Shown here piece after piece: positions 15,089 through 24,420 of a stretch of DNA of 55,103 bases. The number at the start of each line of letters is the position of its first letter. The first letter of the stretch is position 1. The DNA comes from an uncultured Eubacteriales bacterium. Lineage in GTDB: Bacteria > Bacillota > Clostridia > Oscillospirales > Acutalibacteraceae. A program made the translations under genes and the position numbers. The DNA is taken from NCBI GenBank assembly GCA_900315195.1, contig OMYD01000004.1, positions 1 through 55,103 on the forward strand, read 5' to 3'. A model generated the notes under the pieces. The model was not told where the DNA came from. It saw nothing but the letters and a program-made list of their open reading frames with translations, and searched no databases.

Positions 15089-15358
15089 ATGAAAGCGATT
15101 ATTACTGTCATCGGCAAGGACACTGTAGGCATTCTGGCAAAGGTATCCGACGCGTGCGCGCGCGCAAACGTGAATATTGTTGAGGTAACCCAGAGCGTTT
15201 TACAGGATATGTTCGCAATGATTATGCTTGTGGAAATTGACAATTCTTCTCTCGGCTTTGATGAGCTTCGCGAAAGCCTTAATAAAGTCGGCGAAAATAC
15301 AAACACCAAGATCCACATCATGCATGAGGACATCTTCAACAGCATGCATAAAATATAA
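15089..15358 (+). CDS. ACT-domain protein (UPF0237 family)
   Basis: 89 residues consisting of one ACT domain: IITVIGKDTVGILAKVS at the N-terminus is the ligand-binding loop, followed by N-I-V-E-V-T-Q-S and a second beta-alpha unit. UPF0237 proteins are presumed amino-acid sensors. ACGGAGG lies eight bases before the ATG. It is followed 19 bases later by a UPF0210 gene, a pairing found across Firmicutes, so the two products probably act together. Confidence 0.9.
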   Translation: MKAIITVIGKDTVGILAKVSDACARANVNIVEVTQSVLQDMFAMIMLVEIDNSSLGFDELRESLNKVGENTNTKIHIMHEDIFNSMHKI

Positions 15359-15377
15359 AAAGTAAAGGGATAATATA

Positions 15378-16739
15378 ATGCTTGAAACCAAGGATATACT
15401 TGAAACCATAAATATGATTGACAACGAAAACCTGGACGTGAGAACAATCACAATGGGTATTTCGCTGCTGGATTGCCTTGATGAGGATATCGACAAGGCA
15501 TGCACAAAGGTTTATGACAAAATCATGCGCAACGCTAAGGATTTGGTCAAGACCGGTGATGATATTGAGAGCGAATACGGTATTCCGATTATCAACAAGC
15601 GCATTTCCGTTACCCCCATCGGCATGGTAGCGGCGCCTTGCCAGAGCAAGAATGTCGTCAGATTTGCCTATGCGCTTGACAAGGCGGCTAAGGAGCTTGG
15701 CGTAAACTTCATCGGAGGCTACTCTGCTTTGGTGCAGAAGGGCTTTGCCAGCGGCGACTACGCGCTGATTGAGAGCATTCCCCAGGCGCTCAGCGAAACC
15801 GACTTTGTCTGCTCTTCGGTAAATATCGGCTCTACAAAAGCGGGCATTAACATGGACGCCGTAAAGATGATGGGCAAAATTGTTAAGCAGACCGCTGAAA
15901 TCACGGCGGACCGCAACTGCATCGGCGCGGCTAAGCTTGTTGTTTTTTGCAACGCTCCCGAGGATAACCCGTTTATGGCGGGCGCGTTCCACGGCGTAGG
16001 CGAAGCCGACACAGTCATTAACGTCGGCGTATCGGGCCCCGGAGTTGTAAGAGCGGCTCTTGCAAAGGACGGCGCGGGTAAAGATATTACCGAAATCGCC
16101 GACATGGTAAAGAAAACCGCTTTTAAAATCACAAGAATGGGTCAGCTTGTTGCCAAGGAAGCAAGCAAACGCCTGTGCGTGCCCTTCGGTATTGTAGACC
16201 TCTCCCTCGCTCCCACTCCCGCTGTCGGCGACAGCGTAGCTTATATTCTTGAGGAGATGGGCCTTGAAAAATGCGGCTGTCACGGTACAACCGCAGCTCT
16301 CGCGCTGCTTAATGACGCTGTAAAAAAGGGCGGCGTAATGGCTTCCTCGCATGTTGGCGGACTTAGCGGAGCGTTTATACCCGTTTCAGAGGACGCGGGC
16401 ATGATTGCGGCGGCAAAGAGCGGTCATCTTGATATAACCAAACTCGAAAGCATGACGGCTGTATGCTCGGTAGGCTTGGATATGATTGTTGTCCCCGGCG
16501 ACATCACCGCGGAAACAATCTCAGCGATTATCGCGGACGAGGCGGCTATCGGCATGGTAAACACAAAGACCACCGCTGTAAGGCTTATTCCGGCAGTCGG
16601 AAGAAAAGCAGGCGATATGCTTGAATTCGGCGGATTGCTCGGCTCGGGCCCCGTAATGCCCGTAAGAGCAGGCTCTGCCGAGGTATTCATAAACCGCGGA
16701 GGAAGAATCCCCGCACCATTACAGGCGCTAAAAAACTGA
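15378..16739 (+). CDS. UPF0210 (PFL-like) family protein
   Basis: 453 residues, the usual UPF0210/DUF711 length. Recognisable stretches are the N-terminal T-I-T-M-G-I-S, then IGMVAAPC, the Gly-rich [20 protein letters not shown] and the C-terminal LGSGPVMPV. The fold is related to glycyl-radical-type barrels, but no radical glycine motif was seen. The function is unknown. Its partner is the ACT-domain gene just upstream, which suggests control by an amino acid. A terminator follows. Confidence 0.9.
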   Translation: MLETKDILETINMIDNENLDVRTITMGISLLDCLDEDIDKACTKVYDKIMRNAKDLVKTGDDIESEYGIPIINKRISVTPIGMVAAPCQSKNVVRFAYALDKAAKELGVNFIGGYSALVQKGFASGDYALIESIPQALSETDFVCSSVNIGSTKAGINMDAVKMMGKIVKQTAEITADRNCIGAAKLVVFCNAPEDNPFMAGAFHGVGEADTVINVGVSGPGVVRAALAKDGAGKDITEIADMVKKTAFKITRMGQLVAKEASKRLCVPFGIVDLSLAPTPAVGDSVAYILEEMGLEKCGCHGTTAALALLNDAVKKGGVMASSHVGGLSGAFIPVSEDAGMIAAAKSGHLDITKLESMTAVCSVGLDMIVVPGDITAETISAIIADEAAIGMVNTKTTAVRLIPAVGRKAGDMLEFGGLLGSGPVMPVRAGSAEVFINRGGRIPAPLQALKN

Positions 16740-16754
16740 TATACAAAAGAATTG

Positions 16755-16794
16755 GCAGAAGGCTTCTTAAACGGAAACCTTCTGCTTTTATTTT
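16755..16794 (+). terminator. Terminator of the ACT/UPF0210 operon
   Basis: GCAGAAGG (16755-16762) and CCTTCTGC (16778-16785) with TTTTATTTT after them. Confidence 0.8.
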
Positions 16795-16808
16795 CTTTTA
16801 TCGAATTA

Positions 16809-18062
16809 TTAACTGTTCAGAACCTTATTTGCCGCGAGCATTACGCCTAACTTTCCTCCGTGAAAGTTTAGTCCCCCCTGCATCCATACGGCATACGGGT
16901 CACGCAGAGGCGCGTCCGCCGAAAGCTCGATAGAGCTGCCCAGAGTAAACGCTCCGGCTGCCATAATTACCTGACTTTCATATCCCGGCATATCGGACGG
17001 AACCGGCACAACAAAGCTGTCTACAGCCGAGCCCGCCTGAATGCCCTCGCAGAATTTGCAAAGCTTATCCTCGTTTCCAAGCATGACAAGCTGAATAATA
17101 TCTCCCCTGTTTTCATTATATTTAGGAGAGGTTTCATAGCCGAGAATTTCAAACAGAGCCGAGGCGAAAACCGCGGTTTTCAGCGCTTCACCTGTAACAT
17201 GAGGAGCATGATACGCGCCCATAAAAAGCTCGCGGTTATTGCCGAGGGTAGCACCTATTTCCTTGCCCGTTCCGGGAGTTGTAAGGCGGTAGGCGCACAT
17301 TTCAACAAGCTCTTTTTTCCCTGCTATATAACCGCCGGTCGGTGCTATTCCGCCGCCCGCGTTTTTTATAAGCGAGCCCGCCATAATGTCCACTCCGACA
17401 GAAAGCGGCTCAACCTTTTCAACAAACTCGCCGTAGCAGTTGTCGAGCATGATAATTGACTTGGGCGAGGCTTTTTTTGAAATATCGCAGATTTTCTTTA
17501 TCTCTCGCCATGTCAGTGTAGCGCGCGTGCTGTATCCGCGCGAACGCTGTATGTAAACCATCTTGGGCTTTTTAGCCTCAATATCCTTTTGGATTTGAGC
17601 GTAATCAAGCGTGCCGTCAGGCAGCAGCTCTGTCATTTCAAAGTTGATACTAAAGTCCTTGAGCGATCCGGGGTAATTGCCCTCAATTCCGATTGCCGAA
17701 CGGATTGTGTCGTAAGGCATACCAGTAACGCTGAGCATCGTTTCATTCGGGCGGAGCATACCGAAAAGCGCTACAGTTAGAGCGTGGGTACCGCTTACAA
17801 AATTATGGCGTACCAAAGCGTCCTCGGCATCAAACGCAAAAGCGTATACACGGTCAAGAGCGTCACGGCCGAAATCGTCATAGCCGTAGCCTGTAGAGCC
17901 GCTGAAATAGCTCTCCCTCACACCGGCGTTCTGAAACGCTTTTATCATTTTTATCTGGTTGTATTCCTGAATGTCCTCAATCTCACGCAGCTTGTCGGCG
18001 CAAAGCTCCATAGCTTTTTCTGAGGCTTCGAGAACCCGTTTGTCAATATCATAAAAAATCAA
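16809..18062 (-). CDS. PLP enzyme of the aluminium-resistance/methionine gamma-lyase-like family
   Basis: 417 residues, PLP-dependent fold type I. The family hallmarks are present: early SGSTGYGYDDFGRD (about 55-68), VRHNFVSGTHA near 85, DNCYGEFVE near 208, and the PLP lysine in GSLIKNAGGG near 232. These enzymes are annotated as methionine gamma-lyase-like or aluminium-resistance proteins; the true substrate is not established. The start is a TTG at 18062 with CGGATGA upstream, so the N-terminus is not fully certain. It is the last gene of a minus-strand run starting at murD. Confidence 0.85.
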   Translation of the reverse strand: MIFYDIDKRVLEASEKAMELCADKLREIEDIQEYNQIKMIKAFQNAGVRESYFSGSTGYGYDDFGRDALDRVYAFAFDAEDALVRHNFVSGTHALTVALFGMLRPNETMLSVTGMPYDTIRSAIGIEGNYPGSLKDFSINFEMTELLPDGTLDYAQIQKDIEAKKPKMVYIQRSRGYSTRATLTWREIKKICDISKKASPKSIIMLDNCYGEFVEKVEPLSVGVDIMAGSLIKNAGGGIAPTGGYIAGKKELVEMCAYRLTTPGTGKEIGATLGNNRELFMGAYHAPHVTGEALKTAVFASALFEILGYETSPKYNENRGDIIQLVMLGNEDKLCKFCEGIQAGSAVDSFVVPVPSDMPGYESQVIMAAGAFTLGSSIELSADAPLRDPYAVWMQGGLNFHGGKLGVMLAANKVLNS

Positions 18063-18084
18063 AAAATCATCCGTTCTTTATATT

Positions 18085-18846
18085 TTAGCGATACTCGCGC
18101 CAGTTTCCGCAGTTTTCAAAACCAAGCTTTTGATAAAACGCGGCATTGGCATTTTGAGCGCGATGAAGGTAAACCGCCTTACCCTCAGTAATAAGCGCGT
18201 TTGTAAGGTGGCTTACGATTTTTGAGCCGTAGCCGCTTCGGCGGTAATCGGGATGGCACGCAACAGCACCTAAAACAGCTCCGTCGCTGCTCTCGGCAAC
18301 AGTCATGGCAATTGCCGCCAATACTTCACCGTCATATATTCCGCAAAGACGCATTGCTTTGTGGCGCAGCTTATGATTGACGTCAACATAAAAATCCTCA
18401 AACTCGGGCGGCGCAAAGTTTTCATCGGTACATTTTACAATTAAGTCATAAGCCGATCTGATATCAGGCTCAATTATCTGATCCTCAATATCAACATCAA
18501 TTGTATGGGTAATCTTCATTACTATACCCTGTGTTATACGGTCGGAAAAGTCAAGATTATAGCCTCCGTCGCACAATACCGCAGAGGCCCCTGACATGCG
18601 AAGGAACGACGCGATTTCATCAAGCTCGCTTTTTTCGGTGAGAAACAGAATAAAGTTTGAACCGTTGCGAGCTATTGCGCCGGTGCATATTCCGTTTTCA
18701 TCGGCGGTCATCCAGTAATCCACAAACGCAAGCTCAGGCGGATAACACCGATAAAGCGACAGAATACGACAGGCAAATGGGTTATTATCAGAGATTTTTA
18801 AAACTGCGGGAACAAAATTCTGAGCTTCCGTTACGGATACTATCAT
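18085..18846 (-). CDS. GNAT-family N-acetyltransferase
   Basis: 253 residues. The C-terminal half (about 125-250) is a GNAT domain with the acetyl-CoA loop ACHPDYRRSGYGSKIV and a final AFYQKLGFENCG. The N-terminal half is a second, divergent GNAT-like region. Its start overlaps the stop of the upstream M42 peptidase by four bases (ATGA), with AGGAG upstream, so the two are translationally coupled. The substrate is unknown. Confidence 0.85.
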   Translation of the reverse strand: MIVSVTEAQNFVPAVLKISDNNPFACRILSLYRCYPPELAFVDYWMTADENGICTGAIARNGSNFILFLTEKSELDEIASFLRMSGASAVLCDGGYNLDFSDRITQGIVMKITHTIDVDIEDQIIEPDIRSAYDLIVKCTDENFAPPEFEDFYVDVNHKLRHKAMRLCGIYDGEVLAAIAMTVAESSDGAVLGAVACHPDYRRSGYGSKIVSHLTNALITEGKAVYLHRAQNANAAFYQKLGFENCGNWREYR

Positions 18847-19877
18847 CTGTTAAGTGCTCCTCCCGCTATTTTAGTACTGATTTCCTTGGCAAGCGACAAA
18901 ATGCTCTCGCAGTCAACTTTTGACGCGACCGTGCTTGGAGCGTGAAGATAACGGCAGGCAAGCGAAATTGCCAGTGTTCTGACTCCGCCGCGGCTCTGAT
19001 GGATCGCTCCCGAGTCGTTGCCACCGGCTACGGCGCGCTTATACTGAGCCTTTATACCGATTTGTTCGGCAATATCAAAAGCAAAGGATACCATCTCTTT
19101 ATCATAAATTGTGCGCCTGTCCATTACGGAGATTACAGCGCCGTCGCCGAGATTACATACCTGCTTTGACTTGTCGATTTCGGGAATCTCAGCAGAAGTA
19201 GTTGTTTCCAGTACAAGGGCAAACTCGGGATCTAAGGTGTAAGCCGCTGTTTTTGCTCCGCGAAGTCCGACCTCCTCCTGAACAACAAAGGCAAAGTCCA
19301 TGTCGTACTCAAGCTCGCTTTTTATAAGCTCAATCAGAACCAGACATCCGAAGCGGTCGTCAATCGCCTTGGCGTTGATTGTTGTTTCCGTTTCGATAAA
19401 GTCGCTGACATAACGCACGCTGTCGCCGTAATTTACAACGCTGAGCGCTTCCTCAAGGCTGTCGGCACCGATGTCAATATACATATCGCTGTATTCGGGA
19501 ATACTTTTGCTCTCGTCACCCTTGCAAAGGTGAATAGGCTTTATTCCGATAACACCGGGAATGTTGTTTTTACCGACTGTAACGGGCTTTCCGATAAGCA
19601 CGCGCCTGTCAATGCCGCCTACCTCGTCAAATTTCAGGAAGCCTCCCGAGGTGATGTCGGTTACCATAAGCCCGACCTCATCCATATGCGCAGACAGCAT
19701 GAGCTTAGCCTTTGCCTTTGATTTTCCATTTTTATGAACAAGTAGATTGCCAAGGCTGTCAACGCGCCAGTCGGCATAGTCCTTGATTTCATTTATTATA
19801 ATCTCTCTGACGGTACTTTCGTCGCCTGAAATTCCGTCAGCCAAACACAGTTTTTTCAGCAGAGTGTAATCAACCAT
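18843..19877 (-). CDS. M42-family metallopeptidase (first)
   Basis: 344 residues from ATG 19877, supported by GGAGG eight bases upstream; the open frame extends further without a good site. Two-metal aminopeptidase of the M42 family (glutamyl aminopeptidase/endoglucanase-type). Metal ligands are visible: SAHMDEVG near 65, DDRFGC near 175, QEEVGLRG near 207, ETTT near 232 and the C-terminal His region. These form large dodecameric shells that trim peptides. It overlaps the preceding M42 gene by eight bases. Confidence 0.9.
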   Translation of the reverse strand: MVDYTLLKKLCLADGISGDESTVREIIINEIKDYADWRVDSLGNLLVHKNGKSKAKAKLMLSAHMDEVGLMVTDITSGGFLKFDEVGGIDRRVLIGKPVTVGKNNIPGVIGIKPIHLCKGDESKSIPEYSDMYIDIGADSLEEALSVVNYGDSVRYVSDFIETETTINAKAIDDRFGCLVLIELIKSELEYDMDFAFVVQEEVGLRGAKTAAYTLDPEFALVLETTTSAEIPEIDKSKQVCNLGDGAVISVMDRRTIYDKEMVSFAFDIAEQIGIKAQYKRAVAGGNDSGAIHQSRGGVRTLAISLACRYLHAPSTVASKVDCESILSLAKEISTKIAGGALNR

Positions 19878-20886
19878 GGAACGCACCTCCGCAGTTAATA
19901 TAGGCGGCAATAAGATGTGCCGTATTCTCGACATCAGAAATTGAAATCACCTCAACAGGAGTGTGCATATAGCGCTGAGGGATTGATACAACCGCGGTTC
20001 TGACACCGCTTTTTGTCACGGCAATATGGTCGCCGTTAGTACCTGTAGCACCCGCAATCGGCTCAAGCTGATAAGGGATATCACGCTCTTTCGCCACTGA
20101 GATAAGCTTATTTGACATTTCGCGGCTGAGTACGGACGAAATGCAAATCATCGGGCCCTTGCCAAGTTCAATTTTACCGTACTGCCCCGTGACATCGGGC
20201 TGCGAGGCAAAACTGACGTCAACCGCTATCGCCTCGTCGGAGCCAACGGAAAACGCGCCTGTTTTAGCACCCGTGCCGTAGGTTTCCTCCTGAGTACTGA
20301 GCAGGATTACCACCTTGTATTCATCGGTGTCAATAAGCTCGGCGGCACGGATCAGCGCCGCTACGCCGCAGCGGTCGTCAAGAGCCGAAGCGGTGATTTT
20401 GTCGCCAAGAAGCTTGCGCGGCTGTGTGGAAAATGTCAGCGTATCGCCGATTTTAAGCTGTTTCTCAACCTGCTCTTTCATCATTCCGAAGTCAACCCAT
20501 GTCTTGTCTATCGGGGTCGCCTTGTCCCCGCTGCCGTCGCTGAGGTGCGGTGGCAGGCAGCACACTGTACCTTTTAAGCCGTTTTCCGACACAAGGACGC
20601 TGTCCTGCAGGGTGCGGATATCAACTCCGCCGAGCCTGTCAACTTTTACAAAGCCCTCATCGTCGATGTCGGTTATTATAAAACCTATGCGGTCGAGATG
20701 GGCGTCGAGAAGAATTGTTTTGTCAGCACCCTTATTGCCGAGCACAGCGATAAGGTTTCCGTTATTTTCAACGGAAACCTCGGCTGTCTGCTCAAGATAT
20801 TTTTTTGCCGTATTAAGCGCCGGACCCTCGCTGCCCGACACGCCATGAACGGCGCATAATTCAAAAATCAGTTGTTCTAAATTCAT
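19870..20886 (-). CDS. M42-family metallopeptidase (second)
   Basis: 338 residues. Ligand motifs are DAHLDRIG near 63, SALDDRCG near 170, QEETYGTG near 200, VDVSFASQPD near 222 and YMHTP near the end. It is paralogous to the next gene but clearly diverged, so the pair may form mixed or functionally different particles. The ribosome binding site GGAG lies inside the last codons of murD, five bases separate the genes, and translation is probably coupled. Confidence 0.9.
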   Translation of the reverse strand: MNLEQLIFELCAVHGVSGSEGPALNTAKKYLEQTAEVSVENNGNLIAVLGNKGADKTILLDAHLDRIGFIITDIDDEGFVKVDRLGGVDIRTLQDSVLVSENGLKGTVCCLPPHLSDGSGDKATPIDKTWVDFGMMKEQVEKQLKIGDTLTFSTQPRKLLGDKITASALDDRCGVAALIRAAELIDTDEYKVVILLSTQEETYGTGAKTGAFSVGSDEAIAVDVSFASQPDVTGQYGKIELGKGPMICISSVLSREMSNKLISVAKERDIPYQLEPIAGATGTNGDHIAVTKSGVRTAVVSIPQRYMHTPVEVISISDVENTAHLIAAYINCGGAFHG

Positions 20887-20891
20887 TTAGA

Positions 20892-22283
20892 TTACTCCAG
20901 GTTATTTACAATGCTCTTGAAATGATTGCCGCGTTCCGCAAAGTTTTTATACAGACCAAAGCTTGCGCTCGCGGGTGAAAGCGATACTATATCGCCCTCG
21001 GAAGAATTCTTTACAGCCGCGTCAACAGCTTCCTCCATATTGGTAACGTTGATGATATTAATTGCGGTTTCATCGTAATTGTCGGCGCCCTTTACGGCTG
21101 CCTCGATTTTAGGAGCGGTGTCGCCCAGCAAAATCAGAGTTTTTACCTTATTGTTGATTACGGGGCCAAGCGGCTTATACGGAATGTGCTTGTCGTAACC
21201 GCCCGCGATAATGATTATTTTTTCATCGTAAAGCGAAAGAGTTCCGAGTGCGGTTCTAGTGGGACTTGAAGCGATAGAGTCATTATAATACTTAACTCCG
21301 CGATATTCACGTACAAACTCGGCTCGGTGAGCCACGCCGCCGAAGGTTTTTGCAACCTTAACTATTGTATCGACGTCCGCGATTCCCCATACCGCGGAAA
21401 TTGCGGCAAGGTAATTCTCGACATTATGCATACCCGGGATTTTAATGTCGCGGTAATCCATTATTTCGGTAACCTTGCCAAAGTCGCTGTAGACGATTTT
21501 GGTGCCGTCAAGGTACGCGCCATTGAACAGCTTTTCCTTTGCCGAAAACTTGCAGAGCTTTCCTCTGACTTCACAGCTGAAGCCGTTTGCGATTTCGTTG
21601 TCGAGGTTAAGAACTGCCTTTGAAAAAGCGTTCTGGTGGAGCACAATGTTCTTTTTAGAGTCAACATACTCCTGCATATCTTTGTGAATATCAAGGTGAT
21701 TTGGAGCAAGGTTGGTAACTACCGCTATGTCGGGGCTTTTGCGCATTGAGATAAGCTGGAAGCTTGAAAGCTCAACTACAGCCCAGTCATCGGGTTTTAC
21801 GCTCTCGATTTCGGGCAGAAGCGGCTTTCCGATGTTTCCTCCGAGATGAACGGTCTTGCCTGCCGCTTTGAGGATTTCGGAGATAATTGTTGTTGTGGTG
21901 GTCTTGCCGTCGGAACCCGTAACCGCAATTGCCTTGCACGGACAAAGATCAAAGAAAACCTCCATCTCGGATGTAAGGACTGTTCCGTTTTCTCTGAGCT
22001 TTACAAGCTCATCCTTATAGAAGGGCGTTCCGGGGCTGCGGAACACGATATCAGCCTGAATGTTGCTCAGATAATCGTCTCCGAGAACAAGCTCGGCGCC
22101 GTACTCTTTTGCCTTAACACCGTTTTCACCGAGAGATTCAAAATCCTTTCGGTCACATGCGACAACCTTGGCGCCTTTTTCGGCAAACAGCTTAATAAGC
22201 GGCAGATTGCTTGTGCCGATTCCGATAAATGCCACGGTTTTGCCTTTTATTGAATTAAAAAACTCGCTTGTAGAAATATTCAT
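20892..22283 (-). CDS. murD: UDP-N-acetylmuramoylalanine-D-glutamate ligase
   Basis: 463 residues. MurD adds D-glutamate to UDP-MurNAc-L-Ala in peptidoglycan synthesis in the cytoplasm. The N-terminal Rossmann-type domain begins VAFIGIGTSNLPLIK, the ATP loop TGSDGKTTTTTII is near 118, and NYLAAISAVWGI and the HRAEFVREYRGVKYYNDSIASSP region (read in part) mark the central and C-terminal domains. GAGGG lies six bases before the ATG. It heads a five-gene minus-strand run, an unusual setting since murD is normally in the mra/dcw cluster. Confidence 0.95.
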   Translation of the reverse strand: MNISTSEFFNSIKGKTVAFIGIGTSNLPLIKLFAEKGAKVVACDRKDFESLGENGVKAKEYGAELVLGDDYLSNIQADIVFRSPGTPFYKDELVKLRENGTVLTSEMEVFFDLCPCKAIAVTGSDGKTTTTTIISEILKAAGKTVHLGGNIGKPLLPEIESVKPDDWAVVELSSFQLISMRKSPDIAVVTNLAPNHLDIHKDMQEYVDSKKNIVLHQNAFSKAVLNLDNEIANGFSCEVRGKLCKFSAKEKLFNGAYLDGTKIVYSDFGKVTEIMDYRDIKIPGMHNVENYLAAISAVWGIADVDTIVKVAKTFGGVAHRAEFVREYRGVKYYNDSIASSPTRTALGTLSLYDEKIIIIAGGYDKHIPYKPLGPVINNKVKTLILLGDTAPKIEAAVKGADNYDETAINIINVTNMEEAVDAAVKNSSEGDIVSLSPASASFGLYKNFAERGNHFKSIVNNLE

Positions 22284-22321
22284 AAGTATCCCTCACACTA
22301 TAAAATTTCACATACGTTATT

Positions 22322-22350
22322 ATTATACTAATAAACAGAGAAAATTTCAA
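22322..22350 (-). promoter_or_regulatory. Promoter of the murD operon
   Basis: On the minus strand TTGAAA (22345-22350), 17 bases, TATAAT (22322-22327), 39 bases before murD. It is back to back with the MocR-gene promoter. Confidence 0.8.
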
Positions 22351-22355
22351 CACCC

Positions 22356-22384
22356 TTGCAATAATTCTTCCGAAATGCTACAAT
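22356..22384 (+). promoter_or_regulatory. Promoter of the MocR-type regulator gene
   Basis: TTGCAA (22356-22361), 17 bases, TACAAT (22379-22384) with TGC before the -10 box. It lies six bases from the -35 box of the divergent murD promoter, so the regulator could influence both. Confidence 0.7.
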
Positions 22385-22418
22385 GAATTTACTATTACAA
22401 ATAATTATTGGAGCGGCT

Positions 22419-23783
22419 ATGCTTAACGACTACATAATAATTGATTCAAAACTGAATAAACCGATGTATCAGCAGATTTACATGTCAATTCGCGAGGCGA
22501 TTGAAAACGGCAGTCTGAAAAAGGGCAGCAAGCTTCCGTCAATAAGAAAGCTCAGCGCCGACCGCGGCATTTCCAAAACAACCGTTACGGGCGCGTATGA
22601 CCAGCTCTGCGTAGAGGGCTATATCGTAAGTTACCCTCAACGCGGATATTTTGTCGCGGCGGACTTTGACAAACTGCCGAAATCAATTGAAATAGTTGAC
22701 AGCGACACCCTGCGAACACGGTATTATGATTATGATTTCAGCGGAAAAAGCATTGACGAAAATATTATTGACCTTGCCGAGTGGAAGAAAAACATAAAGG
22801 ATATAATAAACCGAAACTATCTTCTCACCTCTTACGGAGATGTTCAGGGGGAAAAGGCGCTTCGCTCCGCTCTGCAAAGATACGCCCTCGGGGTCCGAAG
22901 CGTAAACGCGCAGGAAGGCAATATAGTTGTAGGCGCGGGCACTCAGGCGATTCTGTATCTGCTTTGCTCGCTTATCGGCTTCGGGAAAAAAGTAGCTATG
23001 GAGCAGGCGGGCTTTGTTCAGGCGGAAATGATATTTGAAAGCTTTAATTATGACATAAGATATTTTGAATGCGATGCTTACGGAGTCACGATTAATTCTT
23101 TAGAAGAATTATCACCTGATGTAATTCTGATCAACCCTAACTATTCGGGCACAAGAGGCTCCAATATGCCCGTGACACGCAGACTTGAAATAATTGAATG
23201 GGCACGCAGAAACAACGCGCTGATTTTAGAGGACGATTACAACGGCGAACTGCGCTATAGCACACGCCCTATCCCCTGTGTTCAGCATTATGATGTTAAT
23301 AACACAGTATATATCGGCTCGTTCTCAAAGGTACTGCTGCCCTCGGTTCGTATCAGTTACATGGTTCTTCCGGAACAGCTGCTTATAAAATACAACAGCG
23401 TAAAGCGCTATATGAATCAAACCGCCTCAAAAACCGAACAGCTGGCTCTTGCCAAATACATATCCAACGGCAAAATAGATGTTCATCTGCGGCGCGCCCG
23501 CCGCGTTTACCTTGAAAAAAGCAAAGCTCTGATTTCCGCTGTTGAAAAGCACATTTCAGAGGCGCGTTACCGTTTCAATGAAACCTCTCTCTACCTCACT
23601 CTTAAACTGCCATCTACAATAGACATGCCAAAAACAGAGGAAGCGCTTGCGCGGCATTCAGTCAGGCTAATGAGATATAACATCAACGAAAACACCCTTG
23701 CGCTCAGCTTTTCGGGAATTGCTCAGGAGAAGCTTGACGAGGGCGTTAGAATAATAAGCGAGGTATTGAAGGCTCAGTCTTAA
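22419..23783 (+). CDS. MocR/PdxR-type regulator (GntR HTH fused to an aminotransferase domain)
   Basis: 454 residues from ATG 22419, chosen for GGAG upstream. The N-terminal GntR-type winged helix covers about 10-75, with GSKLPSIRKLSADRGISKTT as the recognition region. A class I aminotransferase-like domain follows (about 105-450); the PLP-binding Lys is in GSFSKVLLPS near 300 and the YDQLC and DDYNGELRY segments fit the fold. MocR proteins sense PLP or amino-acid derivatives. No pdxS/pdxT genes are adjacent, so the regulon is unknown. Confidence 0.9.
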   Translation: MLNDYIIIDSKLNKPMYQQIYMSIREAIENGSLKKGSKLPSIRKLSADRGISKTTVTGAYDQLCVEGYIVSYPQRGYFVAADFDKLPKSIEIVDSDTLRTRYYDYDFSGKSIDENIIDLAEWKKNIKDIINRNYLLTSYGDVQGEKALRSALQRYALGVRSVNAQEGNIVVGAGTQAILYLLCSLIGFGKKVAMEQAGFVQAEMIFESFNYDIRYFECDAYGVTINSLEELSPDVILINPNYSGTRGSNMPVTRRLEIIEWARRNNALILEDDYNGELRYSTRPIPCVQHYDVNNTVYIGSFSKVLLPSVRISYMVLPEQLLIKYNSVKRYMNQTASKTEQLALAKYISNGKIDVHLRRARRVYLEKSKALISAVEKHISEARYRFNETSLYLTLKLPSTIDMPKTEEALARHSVRLMRYNINENTLALSFSGIAQEKLDEGVRIISEVLKAQS

Positions 23784-23811
23784 TGCTGACAATAGTATCA
23801 TTACATAAAAA

Positions 23812-23868
23812 CAGACATTCAATTAACAACAAAGATTTAACACGGTTAATTGAATGTCTGTACTTTTT
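23812..23868. terminator. Bidirectional terminator
   Basis: A perfect 16-bp stem: 23812-23827 (CAGACATTCAATTAAC) pairs with 23845-23860, loop 17 bases, T runs on both sides. It separates the MocR gene from the convergent zinc operon. Confidence 0.85.
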
Positions 23869-23874
23869 ATATTA

Positions 23875-24420
23875 TTAATTCGCAAGCGCTACTTCGGCGT
23901 CGGAAATACGGCAATAGGTTTTTGCGTTATCCTCATATGTGCCGAAAACGCCGCCTACTGTTATGGGTTCGCCAACCTTGGGATAATCGTCGGGATAATT
24001 ATGTTCGCCCCTCCAGACGAATTCAAGCCCCTGAGAACAGCACGCTGTAGCGTCGGCTATTACGCAGGCATAAAACAGTTTTCCCGACTTAGGGTCTGTA
24101 AATATATCAAAAGTACCCTGCGCCTTGACTGTTTTGCCTTTATATTCTTCAGGAGAATTAACCATGCTGTATACGGTAGAGTAAACCATGTTGGAGTTGA
24201 GTTTTGTTAAATCAACCTCGGCAGAATAATTAAGCTCCGGATAATCAACCTTCGGGGCAACGGTAGTGTTGTTAGCCTGGGATTCGGCTAAAATATCGTT
24301 TATGGTCTTTTTGCTTGTCTGATTTGCCTTGTTTTCAACCTGAGATTCGGTTACTTTACAACCAGAGAAAACCAAAACGAGCATAACAGCCGAAGTGAAT
24401 ATGGCCAATAGCTTTTTCAT
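23875..24420 (-). CDS. Lipoprotein encoded at the end of the zinc-uptake operon
   Basis: 181 residues. A lipoprotein signal ends in FSGC near residue 21. A polar linker to about 80 precedes a small domain with EYKGKTVKAQGTFDIF, the phrase ADATACCSQGLEF near 120-135 and a final Y-C-R-I. The pattern of a G-x-T-V-x-x-x-G strand and paired cysteines resembles OB-fold domains of zinc-related membrane proteins (DUF1980-like), but that is inference. Its start overlaps the permease stop by four bases, so it belongs to the zinc operon. A role in capturing or handing over zinc is plausible but unproven. Confidence 0.7.
   Translation of the reverse strand: MKKLLAIFTSAVMLVLVFSGCKVTESQVENKANQTSKKTINDILAESQANNTTVAPKVDYPELNYSAEVDLTKLNSNMVYSTVYSMVNSPEEYKGKTVKAQGTFDIFTDPKSGKLFYACVIADATACCSQGLEFVWRGEHNYPDDYPKVGEPITVGGVFGTYEDNAKTYCRISDAEVALAN

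Noticed and set aside
15336..16352. A 338-codon frame antisense to the UPF0210 gene
   Set aside because: It overlaps two well-supported genes on the other strand and shows no domain or start signal.
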